The notes under the pieces are model-generated. The model had not been told where the DNA came from and ran no database searches. It was given only the letters and a program-made list of their open reading frames with translations. DNA of 64,000 bases from Algoriphagus sp. Y33 (GTDB taxonomy: Bacteria > Bacteroidota > Bacteroidia > Cytophagales > Cyclobacteriaceae): NCBI RefSeq assembly GCF_014838715.1, contig NZ_CP061947.1, positions 868,001 to 932,000 of the forward strand. Reading direction: 5' to 3'. A program made the position numbers and the translations under genes. This document shows positions 8,639-18,270 of this stretch, in pieces. Position 1 is the stretch's first letter; every line of letters starts with the position of its first letter.

Positions 8639-9459
8639 TTCGGCTGGTGTTTAAGGGAAATGCGTTGAAAAGGCAGGTATAAAAACATTACAGTCCGCAC
8701 CACATGGTAGATCATTTTCTTGATGTACCGCTTTCTGTTTCTTAGAAAGTTATATTTTTGATAGAGCATTTGCACGGCTGCTGAAGCCAATACATGTGCG
8801 CAAATCTCATTTTTTCTGTTTCTGAACTCCGGGCGCATCACGTCAAGAATCATGATATACCTCCTTTGCGAAGTGTGGTTCCAAGCGGTATGCGTTCTGG
8901 CGTCACAAAAAGGGAGTGTTTTTCCTTCTTCCCATCCTTTGATCTCGTTGTCTACCTGGAAGCCACATTCCGGTAAGTTGCCCGGTATGGATAGCCCCAT
9001 GTGGCACCTGATCACCGCATCGGTATCACCCTGGTGTGGGTTGATGTTGGATTGTGGTTCCAAGATGCTCAATGATGCAGAAGTACATCCCGGTAAGGAT
9101 TGGAGGATCTTCATCGTCTGTGGGCAACGGTTACAGTTCCTGTGATTTTTCATATTCCAGAAGATCAGCCCCATAGTTTTCCACTTTTTTGGAGGGAACG
9201 ACATGGATTTGTTAATCTTATACGGCTGTAGCCGGTCCGGATCTTCTTCGATCAGACCAAGCAGCTCGTCGCGGATGATCTTCCAGTTTGCCTCCAGGAT
9301 TTTTGTCCAAGGCAATTGCTCCCGGTCGTAAAAGGGAGGATGGTCCCCTTGGTATCTTCCGCCGAAAATACTGTACCAAGGCTCTGCATCCCGGGTGGTC
9401 TGTTTTTCTTCTTTGCGTAAAGGGATGTCTGGGGCATCAATGTTCATTTGATAATTCAT
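8635..9459 (-). CDS. Aspartyl/asparaginyl beta-hydroxylase-fold oxygenase
   Basis: The 274-residue protein matches the AspH domain of Fe(II)/2-oxoglutarate oxygenases. The metal-binding segment INPHQGDTD is near residue 140, RCHMGLSIP follows, then W-x-EGK, and a second histidine region ARTHTAWNHT is near residue 188 with the closing RRYIMILDV. Family members hydroxylate Asp/Asn in proteins, while LpxO, in the same family, hydroxylates a lipid A acyl chain. Both kinds of substrate are plausible here: Asn/Asp-rich glycine repeat proteins and a fatty-acyl PKS product are encoded in the same operon. The C-terminus carries extra basic and hydrophobic residues (YIKKMIYHVVRTVMFLYLPF), suggesting membrane association. 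It overlaps the PKS gene by 23 bases; Met5 is an alternative start. Confidence 0.82.
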   Translation of the reverse strand: MNYQMNIDAPDIPLRKEEKQTTRDAEPWYSIFGGRYQGDHPPFYDREQLPWTKILEANWKIIRDELLGLIEEDPDRLQPYKINKSMSFPPKKWKTMGLIFWNMKNHRNCNRCPQTMKILQSLPGCTSASLSILEPQSNINPHQGDTDAVIRCHMGLSIPGNLPECGFQVDNEIKGWEEGKTLPFCDARTHTAWNHTSQRRYIMILDVMRPEFRNRKNEICAHVLASAAVQMLYQKYNFLRNRKRYIKKMIYHVVRTVMFLYLPFQRISLKHQPK

Positions 9460-12400
9460 TTAAAACGATTTCAATTTCGTCGGACCAATAATTACTAAGT
9501 TGCCCTTCTATCATGTGCACCAAAACCTCGTGCTGCTCACTGACTAGGTCATGCCCTCCGGGAATGTAGAAAATCTTGAAATCCTTAAGTGACAAAAGGG
9601 CCCATTTCCTGACTTTTTCAGGAGACATTAATGGATCAGATTCGCCCACAATGACCGTTAAGGGTGCAGTGACGGCCCCATTGCAGGTTTGATAGGTTTC
9701 CAGGATCTGTATATCTGCTCTCAGCAGGTCTGTAGTTCTTTCTAGGGCCAGCCGGCGTCCATGGTTATGGGTACCTTCGTATTTCTCCATTATGGCATCA
9801 ATAAATTCGGATTGCGGCAACTGATGGATCATGTTACCACTGCCCGTTCCCGGGGCATTGCTGCCTGATAAAAATAAATGGTCGGGTGTACGTTTGCCCG
9901 CTTTTTGAAGTGCTATATAGCACTCATAAGCAGTTAAAGCACCCAAGCTATGCCCAAAGAAGGCATAAGGTCCTTCAGGCGGATCAAATACCTCAACAAG
10001 GGCAGAGATCAACTGGGTCATTGAGGTATAGGGCTTTTCTCCCGCCCGATCGTCCCTTCCGGGGGACTGGATGCCGATGAGCGTGATATCCGGATGGGTC
10101 ACGTTTACCCATGACTGAAAGGCCAGCGGCCCGGAACCGGCATAGGAGAAACAATAGAGTGTAATCGCGGTTTTCCCTTCCGACTCCTTCAGTACTTTAA
10201 ACCAACTGCCGGCCGTGACTTGTGCATCATCCTCAATGGCTGGAACAACTTCTTTTAAAACAGGTTCTTCGACCGCAGCTTCTTCTGTCTTTAGTGGGTT
10301 ATAGACCAGTTCAAACAAGTGGTCGGAAACCGCCCTGATATGTGGATAGTTATAAGCCAACGTGTTGGGCAGCTTGATCCGAAAATACTGCTCCAGCTTG
10401 GAAGCCATCAAAATAGCCATAAGAGAATCCATACCCAAGAAGTTAAACCGTTTGTCATCAGGGATTTCATCTATGGACTCAATCAGCATGACCGATCTTA
10501 GCTCTGTTCGAACTACCTCTTCGATAAGCTCCCGTGCCTTTGTGGGTGAGGACTGCAGGATGCTGTCCAGATGGTCACGTGAGGCCTCGGGAGCAGCACT
10601 AATTGATGTTTTGGCCACCTGTTCAAACAAAGAAGGCTGCAAAGTGAAATCAATGAACGACCTGTATTTTTCCCAATTGATCTTGCTGATCAGGGACAGA
10701 GGCCGGCCAGTACCCAGTTGCAGTTCCATAGCGTTTAGCGCTTCCTGAGGAGGCATCAGCTTAAAGCCCATTTTATCCAGAACCTCTCTTTCTGCTGGCT
10801 TGGCACTCATGCCAACCTCATCCCACGGACCCCAATCAATGCTAAGCGTTTTTTGACCTGCTCCAGAGCGGTATTGGCTCACGGCATCCATGAAGAAGTT
10901 TGCTGCGGTATAATGGCTGAGGTTGACCGAACCCCAGAGTGCTGAAACCGAGGAGTACAAGATAAAGCAATCCAGGTCATGCGGCTTGCTGAGCTGATGA
11001 AGCGCCCAAGTACCGGCTACCTTGATATCAAGGGTGTCAAAAAACTGCGATTCATCCAGCTCCATGATTTTAGAAAACCAGTTGACTCCGGCTGCATGCA
11101 GTATCCCGCGGACAGGTATTTTACGTGCTTCTAGGGAAGCAAACAGGGCTTCCAGTTTTGGAATATTGCTCACATCCAGGCTGGCCACCTCAACTAGTGC
11201 ACCCTGCTCTTCCAGTGTCAGTAATTGCTGAACCAGTTCATGTTGCGGATGATCTAATGCTATTGATGCCCATTCTGTCTTGAGGGGTACACTCCTGCGG
11301 CTGATTAAAACGACATGCCGCGCTCCTTTATCCACCACCCAAGATGCGGTTTCCAAGCCTAAGCCCCCCAGGCCTCCGGTAATGATGAAAGCACCATCAT
11401 TGCGAAAGGTTATAGGTTCTTGAAGTGCCGGTTCGGCCGGGATTAATTGCTCCACATATTGTTCTCCTTGCCTGATGGCAATACAATTTTCTTTTTGGGG
11501 TCGAAGAACCTTGCCCATAATTTGAGCAGCTTTTTCTTCTGGGTTGATGCCCTGCTCAAGGTCGATCATACCACCGCGCCACTCGGGATGTTCCAAATAC
11601 AGGGTTTTTGCAAAACCCCACAGCGGTGAAGAAGTTAAGTTGAGGGATATGGCCTCTTCCGGCATCACCTGCTGTGTGCCCTCAGTAACAATCCATAGCG
11701 GTGGAGTAATAACCACCCTTCTTAGTGCTTTTAGAAATGATATAAAAACGCCAAGGTCTTTTTGTACAGCTTCTTTGAGGTTATCCGTCTCGAGCGTAGC
11801 GCCGCTGCTTGAGGAGTTTTTTGGTAAGAAAACCACCTTCCAGGCATCTACATTGGCTCTGCTTTCACTGGTTACTATTCTGTTGAGTACATTAAAAACG
11901 GACGTGGTATCCATGCCATAGGAAAGCACGGCATCAGGCTTATGGGCATACTTCGTATCCATACCCACCCAGAATACCTGGTGGCCTCTTTTCCTGATCT
12001 TATCCAGTAATGCTTGCATGGCAGGAGAATCTTCCCCCAGAATAATCCATGAAATATTGGCCCTCAAATCCTCAATTTCACCGGGTAGCGTTAGTTTCCC
12101 TTTTTTTACCCAGATGAGATCATAATGGATGGTCGAGTCGGTCTTCCGGTCATGGGCAGGAGGTGCCGGTTTGTAATCAGGGTTGTATATCGGGCCGGCA
12201 AATGCTGAAATATTTTCCGCCTCAAGCCCTTTTACCCAGTAGCGCTGATGGTTAAATACTACTCCCGGTATCATTTCCGGGTACTTTTTGCCATGAAGTA
12301 ACGTTTGCCAGTGAATAGTCCGGCCGTCCTGATAAAGTTTTGCCAGAGAATCAAAAAAGTGACGGGATTCCGTACGTCCTCCTTTGGGGATGTTTAATGA

Positions 12401-15400
12401 CCTGAGCAGCACCAGATCCGACCGGTTAAGGCACTCTCTAATGGCCACCAGCGTACTGGCCCCGGGGCCGATCTCCAAGAAATGGCGGATATCTTCCCTG
12501 GCTAAAAGACCGGCAGCGGAAGAAAAGTGAATCGTCTGGCGCAAATGATTCACCCAGTGATCTGCATTTGGTGCTTCGTTCATTTCCTTGCCAGTCGCAG
12601 AAGAAATCCATCTTTTTACAGGCCGGGTAAAGGTAAATTGAGAGATGTATTCGTGAAAAGGTTTCAGGACAGGTTCCAGCAAGTGGCAATGGAAGGCTAT
12701 GTTCATTCTCAGATTATAGAATTCAATTCCCTGACGCGAAAAGTGGTCTACAACTCGTGCTACTTCTGCCGATTCACCTGCTATTACTGTTTTTTTAGGG
12801 CTGTTGATTACCGCTATCTGGGCCTTTTCCTTGTTCAGGATTTTTTCAACTTCTTCATGTCCGGCGAATATCGTTACCATCCTTCCTTTTTCAGGAAGCG
12901 TATCAACTAATTCTGAGCGCTTCATAAGCATCTTCATGCCTGTCTCCGGCTCAAAACATCCGGCGATACATGCAGCCGCATATTCTCCCAGACTATGGCC
13001 TAAAAGAAAGTGCGGAATGATACCGCACTCCTGCCAAAGCGTGGCCAGTGCATATTGAGTGGCAAAAAGGATTACCTGCAGGTACTTGTCATGCCATACT
13101 TCGTAATGGGTCACTTCAAAAGCAATCTCTTGAAGTGACATCGGAAGGTCTTTATCTTCTATGGCCCCGGCACACCGGTCAAATGCCTCCCGAAAAATTG
13201 GGATTTGATAGTAAAATTCCCGCCCCATGCGCATGAATTGTTCACCCTGTCCAGTGAAGAGAAAAGCTATCTTTTGATCGTTGGATAGCGGAGTGCCAGC
13301 CGGGGAGGTGCTTCGGACGAACTGTTCCAGCTTGTTCCTGATTTCGGTTTTATCCTGCACCAGAAAACATTGTCTGTACCTCAGATGCGACCTGCTTACT
13401 GCCTGGGTGTACGTGAGGTCATTGATGGCCATCTCAGGGTTTGTCTCCAGCCATTCCACCCAGTGTTGAGCCTGTTTTACCAGCCCCTGTGGGGTATGGG
13501 CAGAAATCGGGAATGGCCGGAAGGCGAACATCTTCAGTGGCTTCTCCTCTTCGGTAGTGGTATTTGGAATGAATTGGTGAGCATCCGGTTCTTCTAGAAT
13601 AACATGAGCCAAAGATCCCCCAAAACCAAAGGAACTAATGGCTCCTCTTCTTTTTTCATTTTCAGGGTTCCATTCCCGGGTTTGCGTAGGGATCTCAAGT
13701 CGGGTGTTTTCAAGGTGAATGCGTGGATTTAGTTTTTTGACATGGATCTGAGGCGGAATTTGCTGATGCTGTAACATGAGCAATACCTTGATTACTCCGG
13801 CTATGCCTGCTGCCGTTTCCAAATGTCCGATATTGGCTTTTACAGACCCTACATAGCATTTGTCCTTTGCTGGGACTCCATACAGCATTCCTAATTGCTC
13901 CAGTTCCACAGGGTCACCGGTGGGAGTTCCTGTGCCATGAGCTTCCAGATAATTGATTTGTTTGCCTTCGAGGCCGGCTTCACCCAGTGTCCGGGCAATA
14001 AGCTTGTGCTGTGCTGCCCCGTTAGGGTAGGTGATGCCCATACTATGCCCATCCTGACCTATGGATGAACCTTTAACTACGGCTAGTATCCGGTCTCCGT
14101 CTTTCAAGGCTTCTGATTGCTTTTTCAGCATCACCAGTCCGCATCCCTCTGAGCGAACGTAACCGTCTGCATCGGAATCAAATGTTTTGCACCTGCCTTC
14201 CGGCGACATCATACCAAACTGTGAGAGCGTGATGGTGGTACCGGGAGAAAGAATAGCATTCACTCCTCCAACTATCGCCTGAGTACAGTCACCTCTATGA
14301 ATGGCCTGAACCCCTAAATGAAATGCGGTAAGTGAGGAAGAGCAGGCCGTATCTACTGCCAGGCTGGGGCCTTTCAGGTCATAGAAATAGGACAGCCTGT
14401 TGGCGGCTATACTGTTGGAGTTGCCCAAACCCGAATAGGCGTTAAAGCCATTCATATCAGGTGTAAGCTTTATTTTCATGTACAGGTAGTCATTATTGGC
14501 TATGCCTACAAACACTCCTGTGTTTGAGTTTTGCAAGTCTTCTTTTTGCCATCCCGTATGCTCTAGCAATCTCCAGGATGTTTCCAGCAGCATCCGTTGC
14601 TGAGGGTCGATCTCCGGAGCTTCGTAAGGAGAAATGCCAAAAAGGCCCGGGTCAAACTGATCAATATCATCGGTCAGTCCGGCCCACCGGGTATTCATCC
14701 GGCCGGGCATTGCGGCTTTCGGATCATAGAAAATATCGTTATCCCATCTGCTTTCAGGCACCTCGGAGATGCCATCCACCCCTTGTACCAGTTGTTCCCA
14801 AAACTGCTCAGGGCTGTTAGCTCCCCCAGGGAACCTGCAAGCCATACCCACGACTACTACCGGATCCTCTTTGGGCAAAGCCGGCGGTACAGATGCTTTG
14901 GCCTCCATGGAATATAACATTTGCAATTCGCCGGAAAGGTAGCATGTTAAGCATTTTTGCCTCGATATTTTGTGATTGGAAGTTTTGGGAAGCATTCCCC
15001 GTGCTATCAGATGAATGGTATCTGCAGTTATGCCATAACTCTCCGTTAAGTTGGCCTGAATGCTTTCCTCGATCTGCTTGTAGAGGTTTGGCGATGTGTG
15101 GCGGTGTATTTCCTGAAACACCAGTAACCTTTCCTTATCGGGTCTGATGTGTGCAACGCAGGCCGTGAGATCGTTGCTTTGCAAAAAATCCTGATTTTGG
15201 CGTATGGCATACTCCAGGTCTTCTGCATTGTAATTAACTCCTCTTACGATTACAATTTCCTTTCTCCTTCCGGTAATGTACAGAAATCCATCCTTAATGA
15301 AGCCTAGGTCACCGGTGGCAATGATGCATTCATCATTATCGGAAATGTCGTGGGGTTCAGTTTCCAGATACCCACTGGAATTGTAAGGAGCCTCCATGAT

Positions 15401-16630
15401 AATTTCTCCCTCATGGCCTTCCGGGAGTACTTTGCCACTTTCCGGGTCTTGTACCCGAATGGTTCCCGTTTCTTCATCAATTTCATACGGTGTTAATTTT
15501 CTTTGGTAGGTTCCGGCAGGTTTGTCAATAAAATGATCGTCAAGGTCTTTCAGCCCTTTACCACCTCCGGCAACCAGCAAGGTAGCTTCTGCTAGACCAT
15601 AAACAGGCCTGATAGCATTTGCATTAAAACCTGAGCCGGCATACTTCTCCGCAAAATCATGCAGTATATTGTACGTTACGGTTTCAGAGCCTACATACAA
15701 ATGTCTGAAGTGGCTGAAATCCCACGATTTTGAGGCGGTAACTTTTCGGGTACACATTTCCAGTGCAAAAGTAGGTGCGGCAGCAGCAGTACCCTGATAA
15801 TCATGTATGGCCTGTAACCAAAGGTGCGGAGAGGCAAGAAACGAAGCGGGAGGTAAAAATACCCCAAAGCCGGATTCGTAAAGTACTGTAAACAGATGAC
15901 CTACCAGCCCCATATCGTGGTGAAACGGCAGCCAGCCAACCACCCGCACGCGTTCCCGGCGCTGGAATACCCGGTACATTTTGGAAAGGTTTTGCAGCAC
16001 TTGCCTGTGCGTGAGCATTGCCCCTTTAGGATGGGCCGTAGAGCCGGAGGTGTACTGCACGTAGGCCAGGTCATCAGCTAAAACATCTGGTAAAGTCACC
16101 TCACCCTCCAGCTCTTCATACATCGGCTCCAGCGAAAGCACCCTGACAACCGGGGAAACTTCACTGCTCAATGGACTTTCCCAGGTCTGTCCCCCGACAG
16201 ACCAACCTCCAACAGGCCGTTCAGCTAACTGGCTATCCAACATGTCCTTTTGCCCCTCAGTGACCAATACAGTACTTGCCTTTCCCGACTGCAAGATATT
16301 GAGTATCCGCTCTATACCCGTACGGTCCCGCTTATGCCGGATGAGAGGGAGAGGGGCAGGTACACATCCTGCCAGTATGCATCCAAAGAACGCAATAACG
16401 AAATGTTCCTGCTCTTCAATGGGCAACAAAATTACGTCTCCCTTGATTGTGTTATTGGCCAGATGTTGCGCTACACGGATGCATTGCTCCTTTAGTTCCC
16501 TGAAGGTGAAACTTTGGGATTCAGTAGCCCGCCCGTCTAAAAATAAAAGGACTTGTTCCTCTGCCCGTTCCTCCGGGAAATTCATCACCATATCCTGAAC
16601 AAGTATTCTTTCTGTATTGATCACTTTCAT
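9437..16630 (-). CDS. FAAL-KS-AT-KR-ACP-TE type I polyketide synthase
   Basis: A start at 16630 (MKVINTER) gives 2397 residues; upstream GTG/ATG codons lie inside a dispersed repeat. The order is as follows. (1) Fatty acyl-AMP ligase, about 1-560, with YTSGSTAHPKGAMLTH near 193 and GWLPFHHDMGLVG. (2) Ketosynthase, about 588-1020, DTACSSS with Cys about 763, plus the EAHGTGT and NIGHLE histidines. (3) Acyltransferase, about 1120-1420, GHSLGE Ser about 1213; an IAFH motif near 1310 resembles malonyl-type HAFH. (4) Ketoreductase with TGGLGGLG near 1750 and Tyr about 1907. (5) Carrier protein, GMDSLM Ser about 2069. (6) Thioesterase, GHSLG Ser about 2228, with GGHD. No DH, ER or MT is seen. The predicted job is to activate a free fatty acid, add one C2 unit, reduce to beta-hydroxy and release. 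No carrier domain separates FAAL from KS, which is unusual. Confidence 0.93.
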   Translation of the reverse strand: MKVINTERILVQDMVMNFPEERAEEQVLLFLDGRATESQSFTFRELKEQCIRVAQHLANNTIKGDVILLPIEEQEHFVIAFFGCILAGCVPAPLPLIRHKRDRTGIERILNILQSGKASTVLVTEGQKDMLDSQLAERPVGGWSVGGQTWESPLSSEVSPVVRVLSLEPMYEELEGEVTLPDVLADDLAYVQYTSGSTAHPKGAMLTHRQVLQNLSKMYRVFQRRERVRVVGWLPFHHDMGLVGHLFTVLYESGFGVFLPPASFLASPHLWLQAIHDYQGTAAAAPTFALEMCTRKVTASKSWDFSHFRHLYVGSETVTYNILHDFAEKYAGSGFNANAIRPVYGLAEATLLVAGGGKGLKDLDDHFIDKPAGTYQRKLTPYEIDEETGTIRVQDPESGKVLPEGHEGEIIMEAPYNSSGYLETEPHDISDNDECIIATGDLGFIKDGFLYITGRRKEIVIVRGVNYNAEDLEYAIRQNQDFLQSNDLTACVAHIRPDKERLLVFQEIHRHTSPNLYKQIEESIQANLTESYGITADTIHLIARGMLPKTSNHKISRQKCLTCYLSGELQMLYSMEAKASVPPALPKEDPVVVVGMACRFPGGANSPEQFWEQLVQGVDGISEVPESRWDNDIFYDPKAAMPGRMNTRWAGLTDDIDQFDPGLFGISPYEAPEIDPQQRMLLETSWRLLEHTGWQKEDLQNSNTGVFVGIANNDYLYMKIKLTPDMNGFNAYSGLGNSNSIAANRLSYFYDLKGPSLAVDTACSSSLTAFHLGVQAIHRGDCTQAIVGGVNAILSPGTTITLSQFGMMSPEGRCKTFDSDADGYVRSEGCGLVMLKKQSEALKDGDRILAVVKGSSIGQDGHSMGITYPNGAAQHKLIARTLGEAGLEGKQINYLEAHGTGTPTGDPVELEQLGMLYGVPAKDKCYVGSVKANIGHLETAAGIAGVIKVLLMLQHQQIPPQIHVKKLNPRIHLENTRLEIPTQTREWNPENEKRRGAISSFGFGGSLAHVILEEPDAHQFIPNTTTEEEKPLKMFAFRPFPISAHTPQGLVKQAQHWVEWLETNPEMAINDLTYTQAVSRSHLRYRQCFLVQDKTEIRNKLEQFVRSTSPAGTPLSNDQKIAFLFTGQGEQFMRMGREFYYQIPIFREAFDRCAGAIEDKDLPMSLQEIAFEVTHYEVWHDKYLQVILFATQYALATLWQECGIIPHFLLGHSLGEYAAACIAGCFEPETGMKMLMKRSELVDTLPEKGRMVTIFAGHEEVEKILNKEKAQIAVINSPKKTVIAGESAEVARVVDHFSRQGIEFYNLRMNIAFHCHLLEPVLKPFHEYISQFTFTRPVKRWISSATGKEMNEAPNADHWVNHLRQTIHFSSAAGLLAREDIRHFLEIGPGASTLVAIRECLNRSDLVLLRSLNIPKGGRTESRHFFDSLAKLYQDGRTIHWQTLLHGKKYPEMIPGVVFNHQRYWVKGLEAENISAFAGPIYNPDYKPAPPAHDRKTDSTIHYDLIWVKKGKLTLPGEIEDLRANISWIILGEDSPAMQALLDKIRKRGHQVFWVGMDTKYAHKPDAVLSYGMDTTSVFNVLNRIVTSESRANVDAWKVVFLPKNSSSSGATLETDNLKEAVQKDLGVFISFLKALRRVVITPPLWIVTEGTQQVMPEEAISLNLTSSPLWGFAKTLYLEHPEWRGGMIDLEQGINPEEKAAQIMGKVLRPQKENCIAIRQGEQYVEQLIPAEPALQEPITFRNDGAFIITGGLGGLGLETASWVVDKGARHVVLISRRSVPLKTEWASIALDHPQHELVQQLLTLEEQGALVEVASLDVSNIPKLEALFASLEARKIPVRGILHAAGVNWFSKIMELDESQFFDTLDIKVAGTWALHQLSKPHDLDCFILYSSVSALWGSVNLSHYTAANFFMDAVSQYRSGAGQKTLSIDWGPWDEVGMSAKPAEREVLDKMGFKLMPPQEALNAMELQLGTGRPLSLISKINWEKYRSFIDFTLQPSLFEQVAKTSISAAPEASRDHLDSILQSSPTKARELIEEVVRTELRSVMLIESIDEIPDDKRFNFLGMDSLMAILMASKLEQYFRIKLPNTLAYNYPHIRAVSDHLFELVYNPLKTEEAAVEEPVLKEVVPAIEDDAQVTAGSWFKVLKESEGKTAITLYCFSYAGSGPLAFQSWVNVTHPDITLIGIQSPGRDDRAGEKPYTSMTQLISALVEVFDPPEGPYAFFGHSLGALTAYECYIALQKAGKRTPDHLFLSGSNAPGTGSGNMIHQLPQSEFIDAIMEKYEGTHNHGRRLALERTTDLLRADIQILETYQTCNGAVTAPLTVIVGESDPLMSPEKVRKWALLSLKDFKIFYIPGGHDLVSEQHEVLVHMIEGQLSNYWSDEIEIVLNELSNEH

Positions 16631-16650
16631 GTGTTTATAATTGTTTTCTA

Positions 16651-16738
16651 TTGGCCACATGGAATCTCGCACGGTTTATAATCATCCCACTGTGTGTCGT
16701 CTTCGACATGCTCGATTTCATATATTTTTACTACTATT
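16651..16738. repeat. Dispersed repeat copy A
   Basis: The stretch atggaatctcgcacgg, ataatcat, actgtgtgtcgtcttcgac, atgctcgatttcatat matches two other copies at 51963-52075 and 52083-52192. It lies between the 463-residue gene and the PKS gene. It covers the GTG and ATG that would extend the PKS N-terminus, arguing that those codons are not used. Confidence 0.6.
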
Positions 16739-16815
16739 GAGTATTGAGACTTGGTGTTCGGTAATCGGAAACCAGTAACCAGAGAGCAGAGATCAGAACT
16801 AACTCCCCAATTTGC

Positions 16816-16866
16816 CTACTGCTCTTGCCAACCGCAACTGCTTTTGCCGACTGCCTATTGCTCCTC
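16816..16866. repeat. Degenerate tandem repeat, about 20-base unit
   Basis: Two to three imperfect units of the type gcctactgctcttgccaac / gcaactgcttttgccgact / gcctattgctcct follow one another and run into the last codons of the 463-residue gene. No function is evident. It may be a decayed intergenic repeat captured at the gene's 3' end. Confidence 0.4.
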
Positions 16867-18246
16867 AGCTACACTCTTCGGAATTTTCAGAACGCTTCTT
16901 ACGGATTGGCCATTATTACCTACGCCGGTTAAGGTCACCGATGTGGCATCATTGGGGATCGGGCTGCTTCCTGTATTGATTTTACTTTCATCTATGGAAA
17001 TGCCTCCGGGATCTAACGTGAGCGACTTTAGATTGGTGGTGATCCATGACAGGTCTCCATCCACACTATCAAAATACTGTATCATGGGATTGGTGGTATC
17101 GTTTTTACTGAGGTAATAAATGTCAGTTGAGGGGCCTGGCTGGTAAATAGTTAGCATCAGTTCGTTAGTCCCGAAGGAAGATACAAAAGCTCCCCAATTC
17201 GAAGGGTCAATTGCAAACATGATCCCGGTAAGGTCAGGGTTTTTGTATTTGATATACAAGAGCTGAACGGGCTTTACTTTGACAACAAAGTCGTGCTGTG
17301 CGGGTTGTTTGAAGCCATTGATGATGATGGAATAAGTCACCGAATCTGGCATAAACTGGGCATTATGGTTCCTGATATTGTATATTTTGGTAAGCTCGGC
17401 TCCCGACGTGGTTATAAAAGGGGAGCGCACATTACTTCTGACGGATTGCAGCCACTTCATTTCATTGCTGCTTTCGTACATGGCTTTCCAGGTAAGGGTG
17501 ACTTCCTCGCCCGCTCCAACCGATTGGCTTTCCGTTGGACTAAAAACAGTAATCAAAGGCGGGACTTGCGTAAGCGTGATGGATTCCGGCGGGGATTGAT
17601 TGCCACCGGCCCAGGCTGTTGCAGTGTAAGTCCGTTGAGCATTCGTATCGGAGCCTATGCCAACAGTGTCGCTGCCTGAATAGGGAGGCGTTTCAAATGT
17701 TTTTTCACCTTTTCCGTCAGGGTAGCCTGATATAACTACGCTGGTACTGGCTGCACTTTTGAATTGAAGGTTAGACTCTTGTCCTAACCCAACGATTAGA
17801 GGATCCAGCCAGACAATTACGCCCAACTCTTGTGCCTTTTTGGTCACCGAAACGGATGTTTTACCGGAGTTTATACCAATAAATTCATTGATAGTGACAT
17901 ATGCCGTACCTGTAGAGTTATTGACAGGAATGTCGTTGAATGTAATTTGAACAGTATCTCCCGGATCCAGCGTAGTATCTTTCGTAGCTGTAACGACGAA
18001 GTCATCCCCAACCTTATTGACGGTAAATGGAGTGGAAACATTACCTGTACCGAACTTCAAATTGGTAACGAGATCACCTTGACTATCACCAAACGGAAAA
18101 GTGACAGTGATCGTGTCTCCTCCGCGGCCGGCCTTAAAAGGTATTGGTTTTCCTGAGGTAGGGTTTTGGATAACAAGTTTTAGGTTGTCATTCGAGTTAA
18201 CGAATACGGTATCGGGCAGAAAGGAGTAGTCAAGTAGTGTGCTCAT
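16855..18246 (-). CDS. Beta-rich Ig-like protein of unknown function
   Basis: The 463-residue protein has no signal peptide (MSTLLDYSFLPDTVFV). It is made of Ser/Thr/Val-rich stretches typical of Ig-like or CARDB-like beta sandwiches. The clearest is about residues 230-330, starting ITVFSPTESQSVGAGEEVTL with TLTWKA and a closing HDFVVKVK. The C-terminal third (LLYIKYKNPDLTGIMFAID onward) is not recognised. The gene sits 24 bases after the 1323-residue gene and 182 bases before the PKS reading frame begins. It is probably a structural or binding partner of the large proteins upstream; that is inference from context. Confidence 0.6.
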   Translation of the reverse strand: MSTLLDYSFLPDTVFVNSNDNLKLVIQNPTSGKPIPFKAGRGGDTITVTFPFGDSQGDLVTNLKFGTGNVSTPFTVNKVGDDFVVTATKDTTLDPGDTVQITFNDIPVNNSTGTAYVTINEFIGINSGKTSVSVTKKAQELGVIVWLDPLIVGLGQESNLQFKSAASTSVVISGYPDGKGEKTFETPPYSGSDTVGIGSDTNAQRTYTATAWAGGNQSPPESITLTQVPPLITVFSPTESQSVGAGEEVTLTWKAMYESSNEMKWLQSVRSNVRSPFITTSGAELTKIYNIRNHNAQFMPDSVTYSIIINGFKQPAQHDFVVKVKPVQLLYIKYKNPDLTGIMFAIDPSNWGAFVSSFGTNELMLTIYQPGPSTDIYYLSKNDTTNPMIQYFDSVDGDLSWITTNLKSLTLDPGGISIDESKINTGSSPIPNDATSVTLTGVGNNGQSVRSVLKIPKSVAEEQ

Positions 18247-18270
18247 TGTTCAATTTGCTCAAGTTGGTTA

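Noticed and set aside
12438-13597. Several 80-130 residue frames antisense to the synthase
   Set aside because: They lie fully within conserved AT-domain sequence and shift with the GC-rich codon pattern. No start signals.
15000-16630. NRPS adenylation domain at the start of the large synthase
   Set aside because: The HHDMGLVG motif and the overall form match fatty acyl-AMP ligases, and there is no condensation domain anywhere in the protein.
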